In this document: one piece after another, positions 31,330 to 39,771 of the stretch
How the letters are laid out: every line of letters starts with the position of its first letter
Numbering within the stretch: position 1 is the first letter of the stretch
NCBI RefSeq assembly: GCF_946151045.1
Contig: NZ_CAMGYY010000002.1
Span: forward strand, 124,001-188,000
Reading direction: 5' to 3'
Origin: Mammaliicoccus sp. Marseille-Q6498
Lineage (GTDB): Bacteria > Bacillota > Bacilli > Staphylococcales > Staphylococcaceae
DNA: 64,000 nt
The notes under the pieces: model-generated
The model's database searches: none
Seen by the model: the letters and a program-made list of their open reading frames with translations, nothing else
What the model was told of the DNA's origin: nothing
Program-made: the position numbers and the translations under genes

Positions 31330-32047
31330 AGTTAACGACTTACACAAATCATTCGGTAAAAATGAAGTATTAAAAGGTATCAATTTACATGTAAAAAAAG
31401 GCGAAGTAGTTGCGATTATAGGCCCCTCAGGTAGTGGTAAGAGTACATTACTTAGATGTTTAAACTTATTAGAGGAACCTACATCTGGACAAATCGTTTT
31501 TGAAAATAATGATTTAACCAATACTAAAGGGGCTAAACTTGATCAACTAAGACAGAAAATGGGCATGGTATTCCAAGGTTTTAATCTATTTCCTCATAAA
31601 AAAGTAATAGAAAACGTAACCTTAACACCATTAACATTAAAAAAAGGTAGTAAATCTGATTTAGAAGAACAAGCAAAACAATTACTCCAAAAAGTTGGTT
31701 TAGAAGATAAAGCAGATGTTTATCCTTCAAAGCTTTCTGGCGGACAAAAGCAACGTGTAGCAATAGCAAGAGCACTAGCTATGAACCCAGATGTCATTTT
31801 ATTTGATGAACCGACTTCAGCACTTGACCCCGAAGTTGTGGGTGAAGTATTAGCTGTTATGAAAGATTTAGCAAAAGAAGGTATGACCATGGTAGTCGTA
31901 ACTCATGAAATGGGATTTGCGAAGAATGTAGGAGATCATGTCATATTTATGGATGAAGGAATTGTGCAAGAAGAAGGTACGCCAGAACAAATTTTTGATA
32001 ATCCACAAAATAGCAGAACGAAACAATTTTTATCTAAAGTATTGTAA
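31316..32047 (+). CDS. glnQ: Amino-acid ABC importer ATPase, GlnQ type
   Basis: 243 residues, partner of the fused permease whose end it overlaps by 14 nt. Walker A is GPSGSGKST, the Q-loop [10 protein letters not shown], the signature [15 protein letters not shown], Walker [14 protein letters not shown] and the H-loop [10 protein letters not shown]; all are intact, as in GlnQ/HisP ATPases. The GTG at 31316 sits 4 nt after AAAGGAGG; a second GTG at 31322 gives a 10-nt gap and is also possible. argC starts 26 nt later with no terminator, so transport and arginine genes may share a transcript. Confidence 0.9.
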   Translation: MSVIKVNDLHKSFGKNEVLKGINLHVKKGEVVAIIGPSGSGKSTLLRCLNLLEEPTSGQIVFENNDLTNTKGAKLDQLRQKMGMVFQGFNLFPHKKVIENVTLTPLTLKKGSKSDLEEQAKQLLQKVGLEDKADVYPSKLSGGQKQRVAIARALAMNPDVILFDEPTSALDPEVVGEVLAVMKDLAKEGMTMVVVTHEMGFAKNVGDHVIFMDEGIVQEEGTPEQIFDNPQNSRTKQFLSKVL

Positions 32048-32073
32048 TACGAATAAATAGAAGAGGTGTTCTA

Positions 32074-33108
32074 ATGTTAGAAGTAGGTATTGTTGGCGGA
32101 AGCGGATACGGAGCAGTAGAGCTGATAAGATTATTAAACCAACATAAAAAAGTGAATATCAAATATGTGTTTTCACACTCGAAATCCGGAGAAGACATAA
32201 AAGCAACATACCCACATTTACAAAATAATATTAAACCCGCATTTTCATCGTTAGATGTAGATAATGTAGATTGTGATTTAATATTTTTCGCAACACCATC
32301 AAATGTGAGTAAGCATTTTATACCAAAATTAATAGAAAAAGATATAAAAGTAATTGATTTATCAGGTGATTTTAGGTTGAAAGACCCTAAAGTGTACGAA
32401 GCATTTTATGGTGAAGCACCAGCTGAACAAACCTTTTTAGATGAAGCAAATTACAGTTTAGCGGAATGGTCTACAGTAGACCAAAATTCAACTAAAGTAA
32501 TTGCAAATCCAGGCTGTTTTCCTACAGCTACCTTATTATCATTACATCCTTTATTAGTAAATAAGCTAATAAAGGATGATTCAATTATTATTGATGCCAA
32601 GACTGGCGTTTCAGGTGCAGGAAGAAGTTTAAGCCAAAATGTTCATTTTGGTGAAATGAATGAAAATTTATCTGCTTATAAATTAGGTTTACATAAACAC
32701 TTACCAGAAATTGAGCAGTATTTAAGTCATTTATCTGATTCAAATGTGAAAGTTACTTTCACACCACATTTAATACCTATGACAAGAGGGATTCTTACAA
32801 CAATTTACGTCGATTTGAACGATGAATTAACAGCAGAAGATTTGCAAAAAATCTATGTTGATACGTATAAAGATAAACCTTTTGTACGTGTACGTGAACT
32901 TGGTGAATATCCGAAAACAAAAGAAGTATTAGGTAGTAATTTCTGTGACATAGGTATTTACGTTGATGAAAGTAGAAATAAAGCAATTATCGTTTCAGTA
33001 ATAGATAACCTTGTAAAAGGTGCAAGTGGTCAAGCGATTCAAAATTTAAATATATTATATGGTTTTAATGAATCTGAAGGTTTAGATTTATTACCAGTAT
33101 ACCCTTAA
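32074..33108 (+). CDS. argC: N-acetyl-gamma-glutamyl-phosphate reductase
   Basis: Third step of ornithine/arginine synthesis: NADPH-dependent reduction of N-acetylglutamyl phosphate. The 344 residues begin with the nucleotide motif [17 protein letters not shown]. The catalytic Cys is C148 in NPGCFPTA. The segment [18 protein letters not shown] closes the protein, as usual. AGAGGTG precedes the ATG. It heads argC-argJ-argB, with 12- to 16-nt gaps. Confidence 0.95.
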   Translation: MLEVGIVGGSGYGAVELIRLLNQHKKVNIKYVFSHSKSGEDIKATYPHLQNNIKPAFSSLDVDNVDCDLIFFATPSNVSKHFIPKLIEKDIKVIDLSGDFRLKDPKVYEAFYGEAPAEQTFLDEANYSLAEWSTVDQNSTKVIANPGCFPTATLLSLHPLLVNKLIKDDSIIIDAKTGVSGAGRSLSQNVHFGEMNENLSAYKLGLHKHLPEIEQYLSHLSDSNVKVTFTPHLIPMTRGILTTIYVDLNDELTAEDLQKIYVDTYKDKPFVRVRELGEYPKTKEVLGSNFCDIGIYVDESRNKAIIVSVIDNLVKGASGQAIQNLNILYGFNESEGLDLLPVYP

Positions 33109-33123
33109 GAATGGAGGACTTTG

Positions 33124-34362
33124 ATGATAGAAGAAACTAAGCAAATAAACAGCTCTGAATTTACGATACTAAAAGACGGTGATGTTTCATCTCCGAAAGG
33201 CTTTATAGCAAATGGACTACATGTAGGATTAAGACGAGCGAAAAAAGATTTTGGTTGGTTATATTCATCAACTCCCGCTAATTCTGTAGCAGTATATACA
33301 CAAAATAATTTTATAGCTGCACCATTAAAGGTTACGAAAGAAAGCATAAATGTTGAAAAGAAACTTTCAGCAGTTGTAATCAACTCAGCTATAGCTAATT
33401 CTTGTACAGGTGATAAAGGTTTAGAAGATGCATTTCAAACGAGAAAATGGGTTTCTGAAAGATTACAATTGCCTGAGCATCAAGTAGCAGTAGCTTCAAC
33501 TGGAATCATTGGCGAATTTTTACCAATGGATAAAATTAAATTTGGTGTTGATCATATTCATACGACAGAAAATTCAAATTCTGAAGACTTTAATGAATCT
33601 ATTTTAACTACAGATAAAGAATCTAAGCATATTGCAGTTCAAGTGGAAATTGATGATCAAGTTATAACAATTGGTGGTACATGTAAAGGATCAGGAATGA
33701 TTCATCCAAACATGGCAACGATGTTAGGATTCATGACGACTGATGCAGATGTTGATTCAGAGGATTTAGATAAACTGTTAAAAACATCTGTAGACGAGAC
33801 ATTCAATATGATTACTGTCGATGGTGATACAAGTACAAATGATATGGTTCTCTTTATGGCAAATGGTGAGAGTTCAAATCAAAAATTGTCTCAAAATCAT
33901 CCAGAGTGGCATAAATTTGCTGAAGCAGTACAATATGTGAGCCAACATTTAGCTCAAAGTATTGCAAGAGATGGCGAAGGTGCAACTAAATTAATCAAAG
34001 TTACTGTATCAGGTGGAGAAACTAAACAAATTACGAATAAAATTGCTAAGACAATTGTTGGTTCAAGTTTAGTTAAAACAGCCATTCATGGCGCAGATCC
34101 TAATTTTGGTAGAATTGTAACAGCTATTGGATATGCAGATGATTCCATTTATCCTGAAAATGTAGAAGCTTGGCTATGTGGTCATTTAATTATTAAAAAT
34201 GGCATGCCAGTTTCATTTGACGAGCTAGATATGAAAGCTAGAATGGAACAAGATGAAATTGAAATTGAAGCTAAAGTAGGAGATTCAGAATTTAAATCAA
34301 CAGCTTTTGGTTGTGATTTATCGTATGAATATGTACAAATTAACGCACTATATAGAACATAA
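33124..34362 (+). CDS. argJ: Ornithine acetyltransferase ArgJ
   Basis: Transfers acetyl from N-acetylornithine to glutamate, giving the cyclic pathway; some homologues also use acetyl-CoA. The 412 residues include the self-cleavage site in NMATMLGF, where Thr (T199) becomes the amino-terminal nucleophile of the beta chain. Other landmarks are GTCKGSGMIHP, TVDGDTSTND and ARDGEGATKLI. The ATG at 33124 is chosen, with GGAGG 6 nt away; a TTG lies one codon earlier. Confidence 0.95.
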   Translation: MIEETKQINSSEFTILKDGDVSSPKGFIANGLHVGLRRAKKDFGWLYSSTPANSVAVYTQNNFIAAPLKVTKESINVEKKLSAVVINSAIANSCTGDKGLEDAFQTRKWVSERLQLPEHQVAVASTGIIGEFLPMDKIKFGVDHIHTTENSNSEDFNESILTTDKESKHIAVQVEIDDQVITIGGTCKGSGMIHPNMATMLGFMTTDADVDSEDLDKLLKTSVDETFNMITVDGDTSTNDMVLFMANGESSNQKLSQNHPEWHKFAEAVQYVSQHLAQSIARDGEGATKLIKVTVSGGETKQITNKIAKTIVGSSLVKTAIHGADPNFGRIVTAIGYADDSIYPENVEAWLCGHLIIKNGMPVSFDELDMKARMEQDEIEIEAKVGDSEFKSTAFGCDLSYEYVQINALYRT

Positions 34363-34378
34363 TAAGGAGGTATAAAAA

Positions 34379-35140
34379 ATGAAGTATGCTGTTATAAAAA
34401 TAGGCGGAAGTATACTCAATGATCTTAGTCAAACCATTGTTGAAGATATCCTTGATTTAAGAAAAAATAATTATATCCCTATTATTGTTCATGGTGGCGG
34501 ACCATTTATTAACAAGCAATTGGATAAAATTGGTGTAGAAAGCAATTTTGTAGACGGTTTACGTGTGACAGATTCTGAAGTGTTACAACAAACTGCGAAT
34601 ACTTTAATAGGTGAAGTCAATCCAAGAATTGTGCATCAAGTCAATCAACAAGAGCCAGTTGCTATTGGAATAAATGGAATGGATTTAAATTTATTCGATA
34701 TTAGCCCACTTGATAAAAAATATGGTTTTGTAGCTGAATGCCAAGCCGTGAATAAAAAATCATTAGAGATGTTATGTCAAAATTTCATACCGGTCATTGC
34801 ACCAATTGGTATGGATAGACAAAATAATCAACAATACAATATAAATGCGGACAGTTTAGCATATAAAGTCGCAAGTGAGATGAACGCTGATTTATTTTTA
34901 ATTAGTGATATTCCTGGCGTGTTAATAAAAAATGAAGTACAACCTAACTTAAATGTACAAGAAATTTATGAATATATCGAAACATCAGAAATTTATGGCG
35001 GTATGATTCCTAAAGTAACTGGAGCAATATCAGCAATTAAAGAAGGATGTACAAGTGTAAAAATTATTCCTGGATCAACTGAGCATGCATTATTAAATAG
35101 TTCAAATTCAGAAATGGTTGGAACGACGATAACTTCATAA
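34379..35140 (+). CDS. argB: Acetylglutamate kinase
   Basis: Phosphorylates N-acetylglutamate, the second step of arginine synthesis. The 253 residues of the amino-acid kinase fold include KIGGSIL, the substrate loop HGGGPFI, NINADSLAYKVA, SDIPGV and the final GGMIPKVTGAISAI. It lacks the long amino-terminal helix of arginine-inhibited hexameric forms, so simple feedback inhibition by arginine is less likely. AAGGAGG lies 8 nt before the ATG. The usual staphylococcal partner argD is not present on either side. Confidence 0.95.
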   Translation: MKYAVIKIGGSILNDLSQTIVEDILDLRKNNYIPIIVHGGGPFINKQLDKIGVESNFVDGLRVTDSEVLQQTANTLIGEVNPRIVHQVNQQEPVAIGINGMDLNLFDISPLDKKYGFVAECQAVNKKSLEMLCQNFIPVIAPIGMDRQNNQQYNINADSLAYKVASEMNADLFLISDIPGVLIKNEVQPNLNVQEIYEYIETSEIYGGMIPKVTGAISAIKEGCTSVKIIPGSTEHALLNSSNSEMVGTTITS

Positions 35141-35149
35141 TTAATATAA

Positions 35150-35241
35150 AAAAGAGCTGAGACGGATAAGTCTTAGCTCTTTTTAGTTTGTATATAAAAT
35201 TAACCGATTAAAAACTCGCTTGCCTAGGGTACAGTCTCAGC
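35150..35241 (+). repeat. 92-bp direct repeat, copy A (contains argB terminator)
   Basis: Identical base for base to 35554-35645. The first part is the argB terminator, GAGCTGAGAC pairing with GTCTTAGCTC, followed by TTTTTAG. The rest is AT-rich and ends GGGTACAGTCTCAG. No open frame. Confidence 0.92.
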
Positions 35242-35290
35242 CTGTAGTCTTCGACTTGTACTATTCCCTCAGGCGTCTCGTTTTTAATCG
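35208..35290. other. Long imperfect hairpin
   Basis: The outer arms ATTAAAAAC and GTTTTTAAT pair perfectly. Inner matches are GCCT/AGGC, the AGGG/CCCT pair and GTACAGTC against GACTTGTAC, separated by small mismatches; the top loop is around GTAGTCTTC. The fold spans about 83 nt, starts in copy A of the 92-bp repeat and runs beyond it. It resembles the stem-rich intergenic elements of other Bacillales; function unknown. Confidence 0.6.
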
Positions 35291-35303
35291 TGTTAGGAAT
35301 ATT

Positions 35304-35498
35304 CTAACGGTCAGAATTCCGAATAATGGTCGTTAAAACGCTCTAACGGTCAGAATTCTGAATAATGGTTGTTAGAACTCGCTAACGGTCAGAATTCCGA
35401 ATAATGGTCGTTAAAATCCGCTAACGGTCAGAATTCCGAATAATGGTCGTTAGAACTCGCTAACGGTCAGAATTCTGAATAATGGTCGTTAGAATTCC
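35304..35498. repeat. Tandem 39-nt two-palindrome repeat, locus 2
   Basis: Five units start at 35304, 35343, 35382, 35421 and 35460, all exactly 39 nt apart and inverted relative to locus 1. Substitutions in the outer dyad (GTTAG or GTTAA) leave several base pairs on each side, and the inner GAATTC palindrome is kept throughout. It lies between the two 92-bp repeats. No gene lies in the 599 nt from 35141 to 35739. Confidence 0.92.
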
Positions 35499-35553
35499 GA
35501 AACATTAAAAAAACTGCCAACAATTTCACTTTAAGTGACTTAGTCGACAGTCT

Positions 35554-35651
35554 AAAAGAGCTGAGACGGATAAGTCTTAGCTCTTTTTAGTTTGTATATA
35601 AAATTAACCGATTAAAAACTCGCTTGCCTAGGGTACAGTCTCAGCTCTTTT
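35554..35651 (+). repeat. 92-bp direct repeat, copy B, with terminator tail
   Basis: Bases 35554-35645 equal copy A exactly. Here the unit is followed by CTTTTTTT, so AAAAGAGCTGAGAC (35554-35567) can pair perfectly with GTCTCAGCTCTTTT (35638-35651) as well as with the inner GTCTTAGCTC. Two alternative terminator stems are therefore possible. It lies about 90 nt upstream of queG. Confidence 0.88.
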
Positions 35652-35739
35652 TTTATAGCGATATCAGTAATTTCTTGATAGTATTAAGAATTAAATATGT
35701 TAAAATGTATAGGCGTGTTTGATAGTGAGGTGAATAAAC

Positions 35740-36867
35740 TTGAATTTAGATCAATTGAAGCAAGAAGTAATAGAATATGCACATTCAATAGGTATAGACA
35801 GTATAGGTTTTACGACTGCAGATCCTTTTGATGAATTAAAGCAAAAGCTTGAAGATTACCATGACAAAGGTTATGCGTCGGGTTTTGAGGAAAGTGATAT
35901 TGCTTTAAGAACAGTTCCAAAATTATCTTTACCTTCAGCAAGGTCCATTATCGCGATTGCTGTTGGTTATCCTAATAAATTAAAAAATGCTCCGAAAAGT
36001 GTGAAGGGCGATAGACGTGGTATGTTTGCTAGAGCTTCTTGGGGACAAGATTATCATACGATCATGAGAAATCGTTTAGATAAACTCGCTTTATTTTTAC
36101 AAGAAAAAGTGCCAGATGTTGAAGTGAAATCTATGGTGGACACAGGTGTGTTATCGGATCGTTCTGTAGCTGAAAGAGCTGGATTAGGCTTTGCGGGTAA
36201 AAATGGATTTGTTATAAATGAGGATTTAGGAACGTGGACTTATTTAGGTGAAATGTTGGTAAGTATACCATTTAAGCCTGATGATCCAGTGTTAGATAGT
36301 TGTGGAGATTGTAATATTTGTGTAGATAGATGTCCGACTGGTGCATTGGTTGGTAATGGTCAATTAAATAGTCAAAAATGTATTAGCTTTTTAACTCAAA
36401 CTAAAGGATATTTAAAGGATGAATATCGTTATAAAATTGGTAATAGACTTTATGGTTGTGATACATGTCAGCAAGTTTGTCCTAGAAATAAAGGTATAAA
36501 CACTGAGCATGATGATATTGTTTTGGAACCAGAAATTTTAAAACCGAGATTAGTTCCACTTCTTAAGATGTCGAATAAAGAGTTTAAAAATACTTACGGA
36601 CATTTAGCAGGAGCTTGGAGAGGTAAAAAGCCTATTCAAAGAAACGCGATTGTTGCGTTGGCGCATTTCAATGAAGAAAGTGCGATTCCTGATTTGAAAG
36701 ATGTTGCATTAACTGACCCTAGACCGATGATCAGAGGTACAGCTTACTGGGCAATTGGTCAAATTCAAGGTGAGGATGCAAGAACATTTATTATGTCACA
36801 CTATGAACATGAAATAGAAGAAGTTCAAGAAGAAATGATTAAAGGTTTAGAAACGAGGAGACAATAA
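35740..36867 (+). CDS. queG: Epoxyqueuosine reductase QueG
   Basis: Last step of queuosine synthesis: cobalamin- and Fe-S-dependent reduction of epoxyqueuosine in tRNA. The 375 residues include the cobalamin domain with VDTGVLSDRSVAERAGLGFAGKNG. Two [4Fe-4S] sites follow: CGDCNICVDRCPTGAL and YGCDTCQQVCP with an upstream Cys in QKCISFL. A HEAT-like carboxy-terminal part (IVALAHFNEESAIPDL, MIRGTAYWAIG) binds tRNA. The start is TTG, with GTGAGGTGA upstream. trmL begins 3 nt after it, so two tRNA-modification genes form an operon. Confidence 0.94.
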   Translation: MNLDQLKQEVIEYAHSIGIDSIGFTTADPFDELKQKLEDYHDKGYASGFEESDIALRTVPKLSLPSARSIIAIAVGYPNKLKNAPKSVKGDRRGMFARASWGQDYHTIMRNRLDKLALFLQEKVPDVEVKSMVDTGVLSDRSVAERAGLGFAGKNGFVINEDLGTWTYLGEMLVSIPFKPDDPVLDSCGDCNICVDRCPTGALVGNGQLNSQKCISFLTQTKGYLKDEYRYKIGNRLYGCDTCQQVCPRNKGINTEHDDIVLEPEILKPRLVPLLKMSNKEFKNTYGHLAGAWRGKKPIQRNAIVALAHFNEESAIPDLKDVALTDPRPMIRGTAYWAIGQIQGEDARTFIMSHYEHEIEEVQEEMIKGLETRRQ

Positions 36868-36870
36868 ATT

Positions 36871-37344
36871 ATGACAAACCATGTTGTTTTATATCAACCA
36901 GAAATACCAGCTAATACTGGAAATATAGCACGTAGTTGTGCTGCAACGGATACAACACTGCATTTAATTAGACCACTAGGATTTAGTACGGATGATAAAA
37001 TGCTTAGAAGAGCAGGATTAGATTATTGGAAATTTGTAAATATCGTGTATTACGACAGTATTGAAGAATTTTTTGAGAAGACTCAAGGCGGCAATTACTA
37101 TTTATTAACTAAATTCGGTACACAACCACATACTGAATTTGATTATAGTAATGTAGAAGATGATCATTACTTTATTTTTGGTAGAGAAACAACTGGACTA
37201 CCTGATTGGGTAAAAGAAAAATATAAAGAAACAGCATTAAGAATTCCTATGAATGACAACGTAAGAGCTTTAAATTTATCTAATACGGCTGCGATTTTAA
37301 TTTATGAAGCATTAAGACAACAAAACTATCCTAATTTGTCATAA
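36871..37344 (+). CDS. trmL: tRNA (cytidine(34)-2'-O)-methyltransferase TrmL
   Basis: A SPOUT methyltransferase that 2'-O-methylates the wobble base of tRNA-Leu isoacceptors; two such tRNAs are encoded in this window. The 157 residues are close to YibK/TrmL. Motif 1 is NTGNIARSCAATDT, motif 2 FGRETTGLPDW and motif 3 IPMNDNVRALNLSNTAAILIYEALRQ, which forms the knot. Coupled to queG. Confidence 0.93.
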   Translation: MTNHVVLYQPEIPANTGNIARSCAATDTTLHLIRPLGFSTDDKMLRRAGLDYWKFVNIVYYDSIEEFFEKTQGGNYYLLTKFGTQPHTEFDYSNVEDDHYFIFGRETTGLPDWVKEKYKETALRIPMNDNVRALNLSNTAAILIYEALRQQNYPNLS

Positions 37345-37382
37345 ATAAAAACTGAGGCCAAATTGGTCTCAGTTTTTATTTA
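37343..37382. terminator. Bidirectional terminator
   Basis: An 18-bp stem (left arm 37343-37360, core AAAACTGAGG) with one G-U, between A and T runs. It serves trmL and the small minus-strand gene that ends inside it. Confidence 0.88.
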
Positions 37383-37513
37383 TGGTTTTTTACAGATTCA
37401 AGTTCTTCATTTAAAGCTTCTTCTTTAAGACCATAATCTTTAGAATCACGACCGGCAGTTAACATTGCTGTTAAAAATGCTACACCAACCATACAGATTA
37501 ATAACGTGTTCAT
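37376..37513 (-). CDS. Small membrane protein, 45 residues
   Basis: A short frame in the trmL-nagA gap. It begins MNTLLICMVGVAFLTAMLTAG, a single hydrophobic helix, then a charged tail (RDSKDYGLKEEALNEELESV). AGGGGG lies 8 nt before the ATG, and the stop falls in a bidirectional terminator, as for a real gene. Composition is protein-like, not random. No family recognised; a membrane-anchored small protein is all that can be said. Confidence 0.7.
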   Translation of the reverse strand: MNTLLICMVGVAFLTAMLTAGRDSKDYGLKEEALNEELESVKNHK

Positions 37514-37601
37514 GGAATTAGCCCCCTAGTAATGAGTTGTGTTATCTTTATTATATACGAATTGGAAGAATATTTAAATATATTTTTAAGGAGACTTCAG
37601 G

Positions 37602-38753
37602 ATGGAAGAATACATTTTATCAAATGCAAAGATTTATACAGAGGAAGGCAAGATTGAAAATGGATTTATTGAAGTTAGTAATGGTTTGATTCAAGATATT
37701 CAAGAGGGAACTTATAACGGTGATAAAAAAGTAATCGATTTACATGGTCAACACCTTTTACCAGGATTTATAGATATACATATTCATGGCGGATACGGAC
37801 AAGATGCAATGGATGCAACTCCAGAAACGTTAAATATATTATCAGAAAAATTATTATCTGAAGGAACGACAAGCTTTTTAGCAACGACGATGACACAATC
37901 TACTGAAGCGGTTAATAAAGCGATAGAAAATGTTGCAAACTATAAACCTTTAAATGATTTGCGTGCAGAGATATTAGGTATCCATTTAGAAGGACCATTT
38001 ATATCTGAACATAAAGTTGGTGCTCAAAATCCTGCATTCGTAGCAAGACCTTCAGTTGAAAAGTTTAATGATTTTCAAAATAAAGCTGATGGAAAAATAA
38101 AAATTGTCACAATTGCACCTGAAGTAGAAGGCGCTAAAGAAACAATTAAATCGTTAAGCAATGATGTTATATTTTCAGCAGGACATACAGTAACTGACTT
38201 TGATGGAATTGAAGAAGCGGTAGATAATGGTCTGAAACATATTACGCATTTATACAATGCACAAACTACATTTACGCATAGAGAACCAGGCGTATTTGGC
38301 GCTGCATTGACTGACGAAAGATTGACGACTGAAGTTATAGTAGATGGTATACATTCAGCCCCAACTGCCGTAAAGCTTGCTTATTTAGCAAAAGGTAATA
38401 AGAATTTTTGTATTATAACAGATGCGATGAGAGCAAAAGGTATGACAGATGGTAAGTATGATTTAGGTGGACAAGATGTATACGTTAAAAATAATGAAGC
38501 AAGATTAGAAACGGGTTCATTAGCTGGTAGTATTCTGTTAATGAATAAAGGTTTGAAAAATTTAATGGACTTTACAGGCATAACTTTAGAAGAAGCTTGG
38601 AGAACGACAAGTTTAAATCAAGCAATCCGTTTAAATGTGGATGATAGAATTGGTTCAATCAAAAAAGGTAAACAAGCTGATTTAGTTGTAGTTGATTCAG
38701 AATTAAATGTTTTAACTACTATTAAAAAAGGGTATATTAAAAATAATGATTAG
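37602..38753 (+). CDS. nagA: N-acetylglucosamine-6-phosphate deacetylase
   Basis: Converts GlcNAc-6-P to GlcN-6-P and acetate in amino-sugar catabolism and wall recycling. The 383 residues of the amidohydrolase fold include HIHGGYGQDAMDA, the metal Glu in HLEGPFI, His residues in SAGHTVTDF and THLYNAQT, and the catalytic Asp in ITDAMRAKG. AAGGAGAC precedes the ATG. A NagB-fold gene follows, but it is not a clear NagB. Confidence 0.94.
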   Translation: MEEYILSNAKIYTEEGKIENGFIEVSNGLIQDIQEGTYNGDKKVIDLHGQHLLPGFIDIHIHGGYGQDAMDATPETLNILSEKLLSEGTTSFLATTMTQSTEAVNKAIENVANYKPLNDLRAEILGIHLEGPFISEHKVGAQNPAFVARPSVEKFNDFQNKADGKIKIVTIAPEVEGAKETIKSLSNDVIFSAGHTVTDFDGIEEAVDNGLKHITHLYNAQTTFTHREPGVFGAALTDERLTTEVIVDGIHSAPTAVKLAYLAKGNKNFCIITDAMRAKGMTDGKYDLGGQDVYVKNNEARLETGSLAGSILLMNKGLKNLMDFTGITLEEAWRTTSLNQAIRLNVDDRIGSIKKGKQADLVVVDSELNVLTTIKKGYIKNND

Positions 38754-38800
38754 TGATTATAATTATAATAATAGATGAGTCCAAATGAGGAGTGGAAAAT

Positions 38801-39400
38801 ATGGCTTTAAACTTTAAAGTATTTGAAACGAAAGAAAATGCTGCAAGTTACGCTGCGGATGTTGTGCGTAAACAATTCAACGGTGATCCTACTTCAGTAG
38901 TAGGTATACATTTAGATGGTGAGACGACTACATTTTTTGATAACTTAGTAGATGAAGTGAAGAACTATCCAGTAGATTTTAGTCAAATTCATATTTTAGA
39001 TTTTGATGGAAAAGAAGACTACTATACTCAATTAGGCGTACCTAGTAAACAAGTGTTAAAAACGGATGTAGGTAGCGACGTTAACGCATTTATTAAAGAT
39101 AAAGTAAATACAGATAAAAAGAAAAACAAATTAATGTTAAACGTATTAACTTTAACTGAAGATAGCAGAACTGGTTTAGATTATAATTCAGCTATTGACC
39201 CAGCAAGAGAGGTTATTGTTTTAGCGACAGGTAAAGAGAAAGCTAAAGCAATTACACAATTATACGAAGAATCTGCAAAAGGTTCAGTAGAATCAGCAAA
39301 ATTAAAACAACATAGAATGGTTACAGTTATTTTAGATAACGAAGCTGCTCAAGGATTACCTGAAGATGTGAGATCTTATTTCTCAATTCAATTTTCATAA
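38801..39400 (+). CDS. NagB/6-phosphogluconolactonase-fold protein
   Basis: 199 residues related to the S. aureus protein variously annotated as 6-phosphogluconolactonase or glucosamine-6-phosphate isomerase. The fold is suggested by VVGIHLDGETTTFFDNL, IHILDFDGKEDYY and the strand-turn REVIVLATGKEKAKAI. It is shorter than NagB (about 240), and the usual NagB catalytic segment is not evident. Position after nagA favours an amino-sugar role, while database habit favours Pgl; sequence alone does not decide. The ATG at 38801 is chosen (GAGGAG upstream) over a GTG at 38792. Confidence 0.7.
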   Translation: MALNFKVFETKENAASYAADVVRKQFNGDPTSVVGIHLDGETTTFFDNLVDEVKNYPVDFSQIHILDFDGKEDYYTQLGVPSKQVLKTDVGSDVNAFIKDKVNTDKKKNKLMLNVLTLTEDSRTGLDYNSAIDPAREVIVLATGKEKAKAITQLYEESAKGSVESAKLKQHRMVTVILDNEAAQGLPEDVRSYFSIQFS

Positions 39401-39413
39401 GAAGGTGAACAAA

Positions 39414-39551
39414 TTGGATAAAAATATCGAAGAAGAAAATGAAATGGTTCAAGATCTAGACGATGTGAAAGAACTCGGTAAAGAAATGGAACAAATTTCA
39501 GAACAAAATGATGAAGAATATGAAGAAAAGAAAGAAGAACAAGAATCATAA
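39414..39551 (+). CDS. Small acidic protein, 45 residues
   Basis: A TTG-initiated frame with GAAGGTGA 7 nt upstream, only 13 nt after the preceding gene. The product is rich in Glu and Asp (MDKNIEEENEMVQDLDDVKE, then LGKEMEQISEQNDEEYEEKK) and is probably one charged helix. A similar short protein is remembered from the same place in S. aureus, which supports it. No function known. Confidence 0.68.
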   Translation: MDKNIEEENEMVQDLDDVKELGKEMEQISEQNDEEYEEKKEEQES

Positions 39552-39594
39552 TTTATTTTTGTCACGTTTATAAACAACAAAAGTTTTTCATACG

Positions 39595-39640
39595 GGCGAA
39601 CCTGAAAAATCTAAAGATTTTAATCAGGTTCGCCTATTTC
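39595..39640 (+). terminator. Terminator after the small acidic protein gene
   Basis: GGCGAACCTGA (39595-39605) pairs perfectly with 39624-39634, with an additional AAAATCT/AGATTTT inner stem. The downstream T run is short. Confidence 0.7.
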
Positions 39641-39771
39641 ATTATATATAAGTGAAAAATTTTACAAAAATGAATTATCTGACAACTGATAGTTTAAATC
39701 ATAAAGTTTATAAGATATAATAATATTGAAGATAAGTAGTATTAAATTAGGAATAAAGGGGCGTATTAAGA

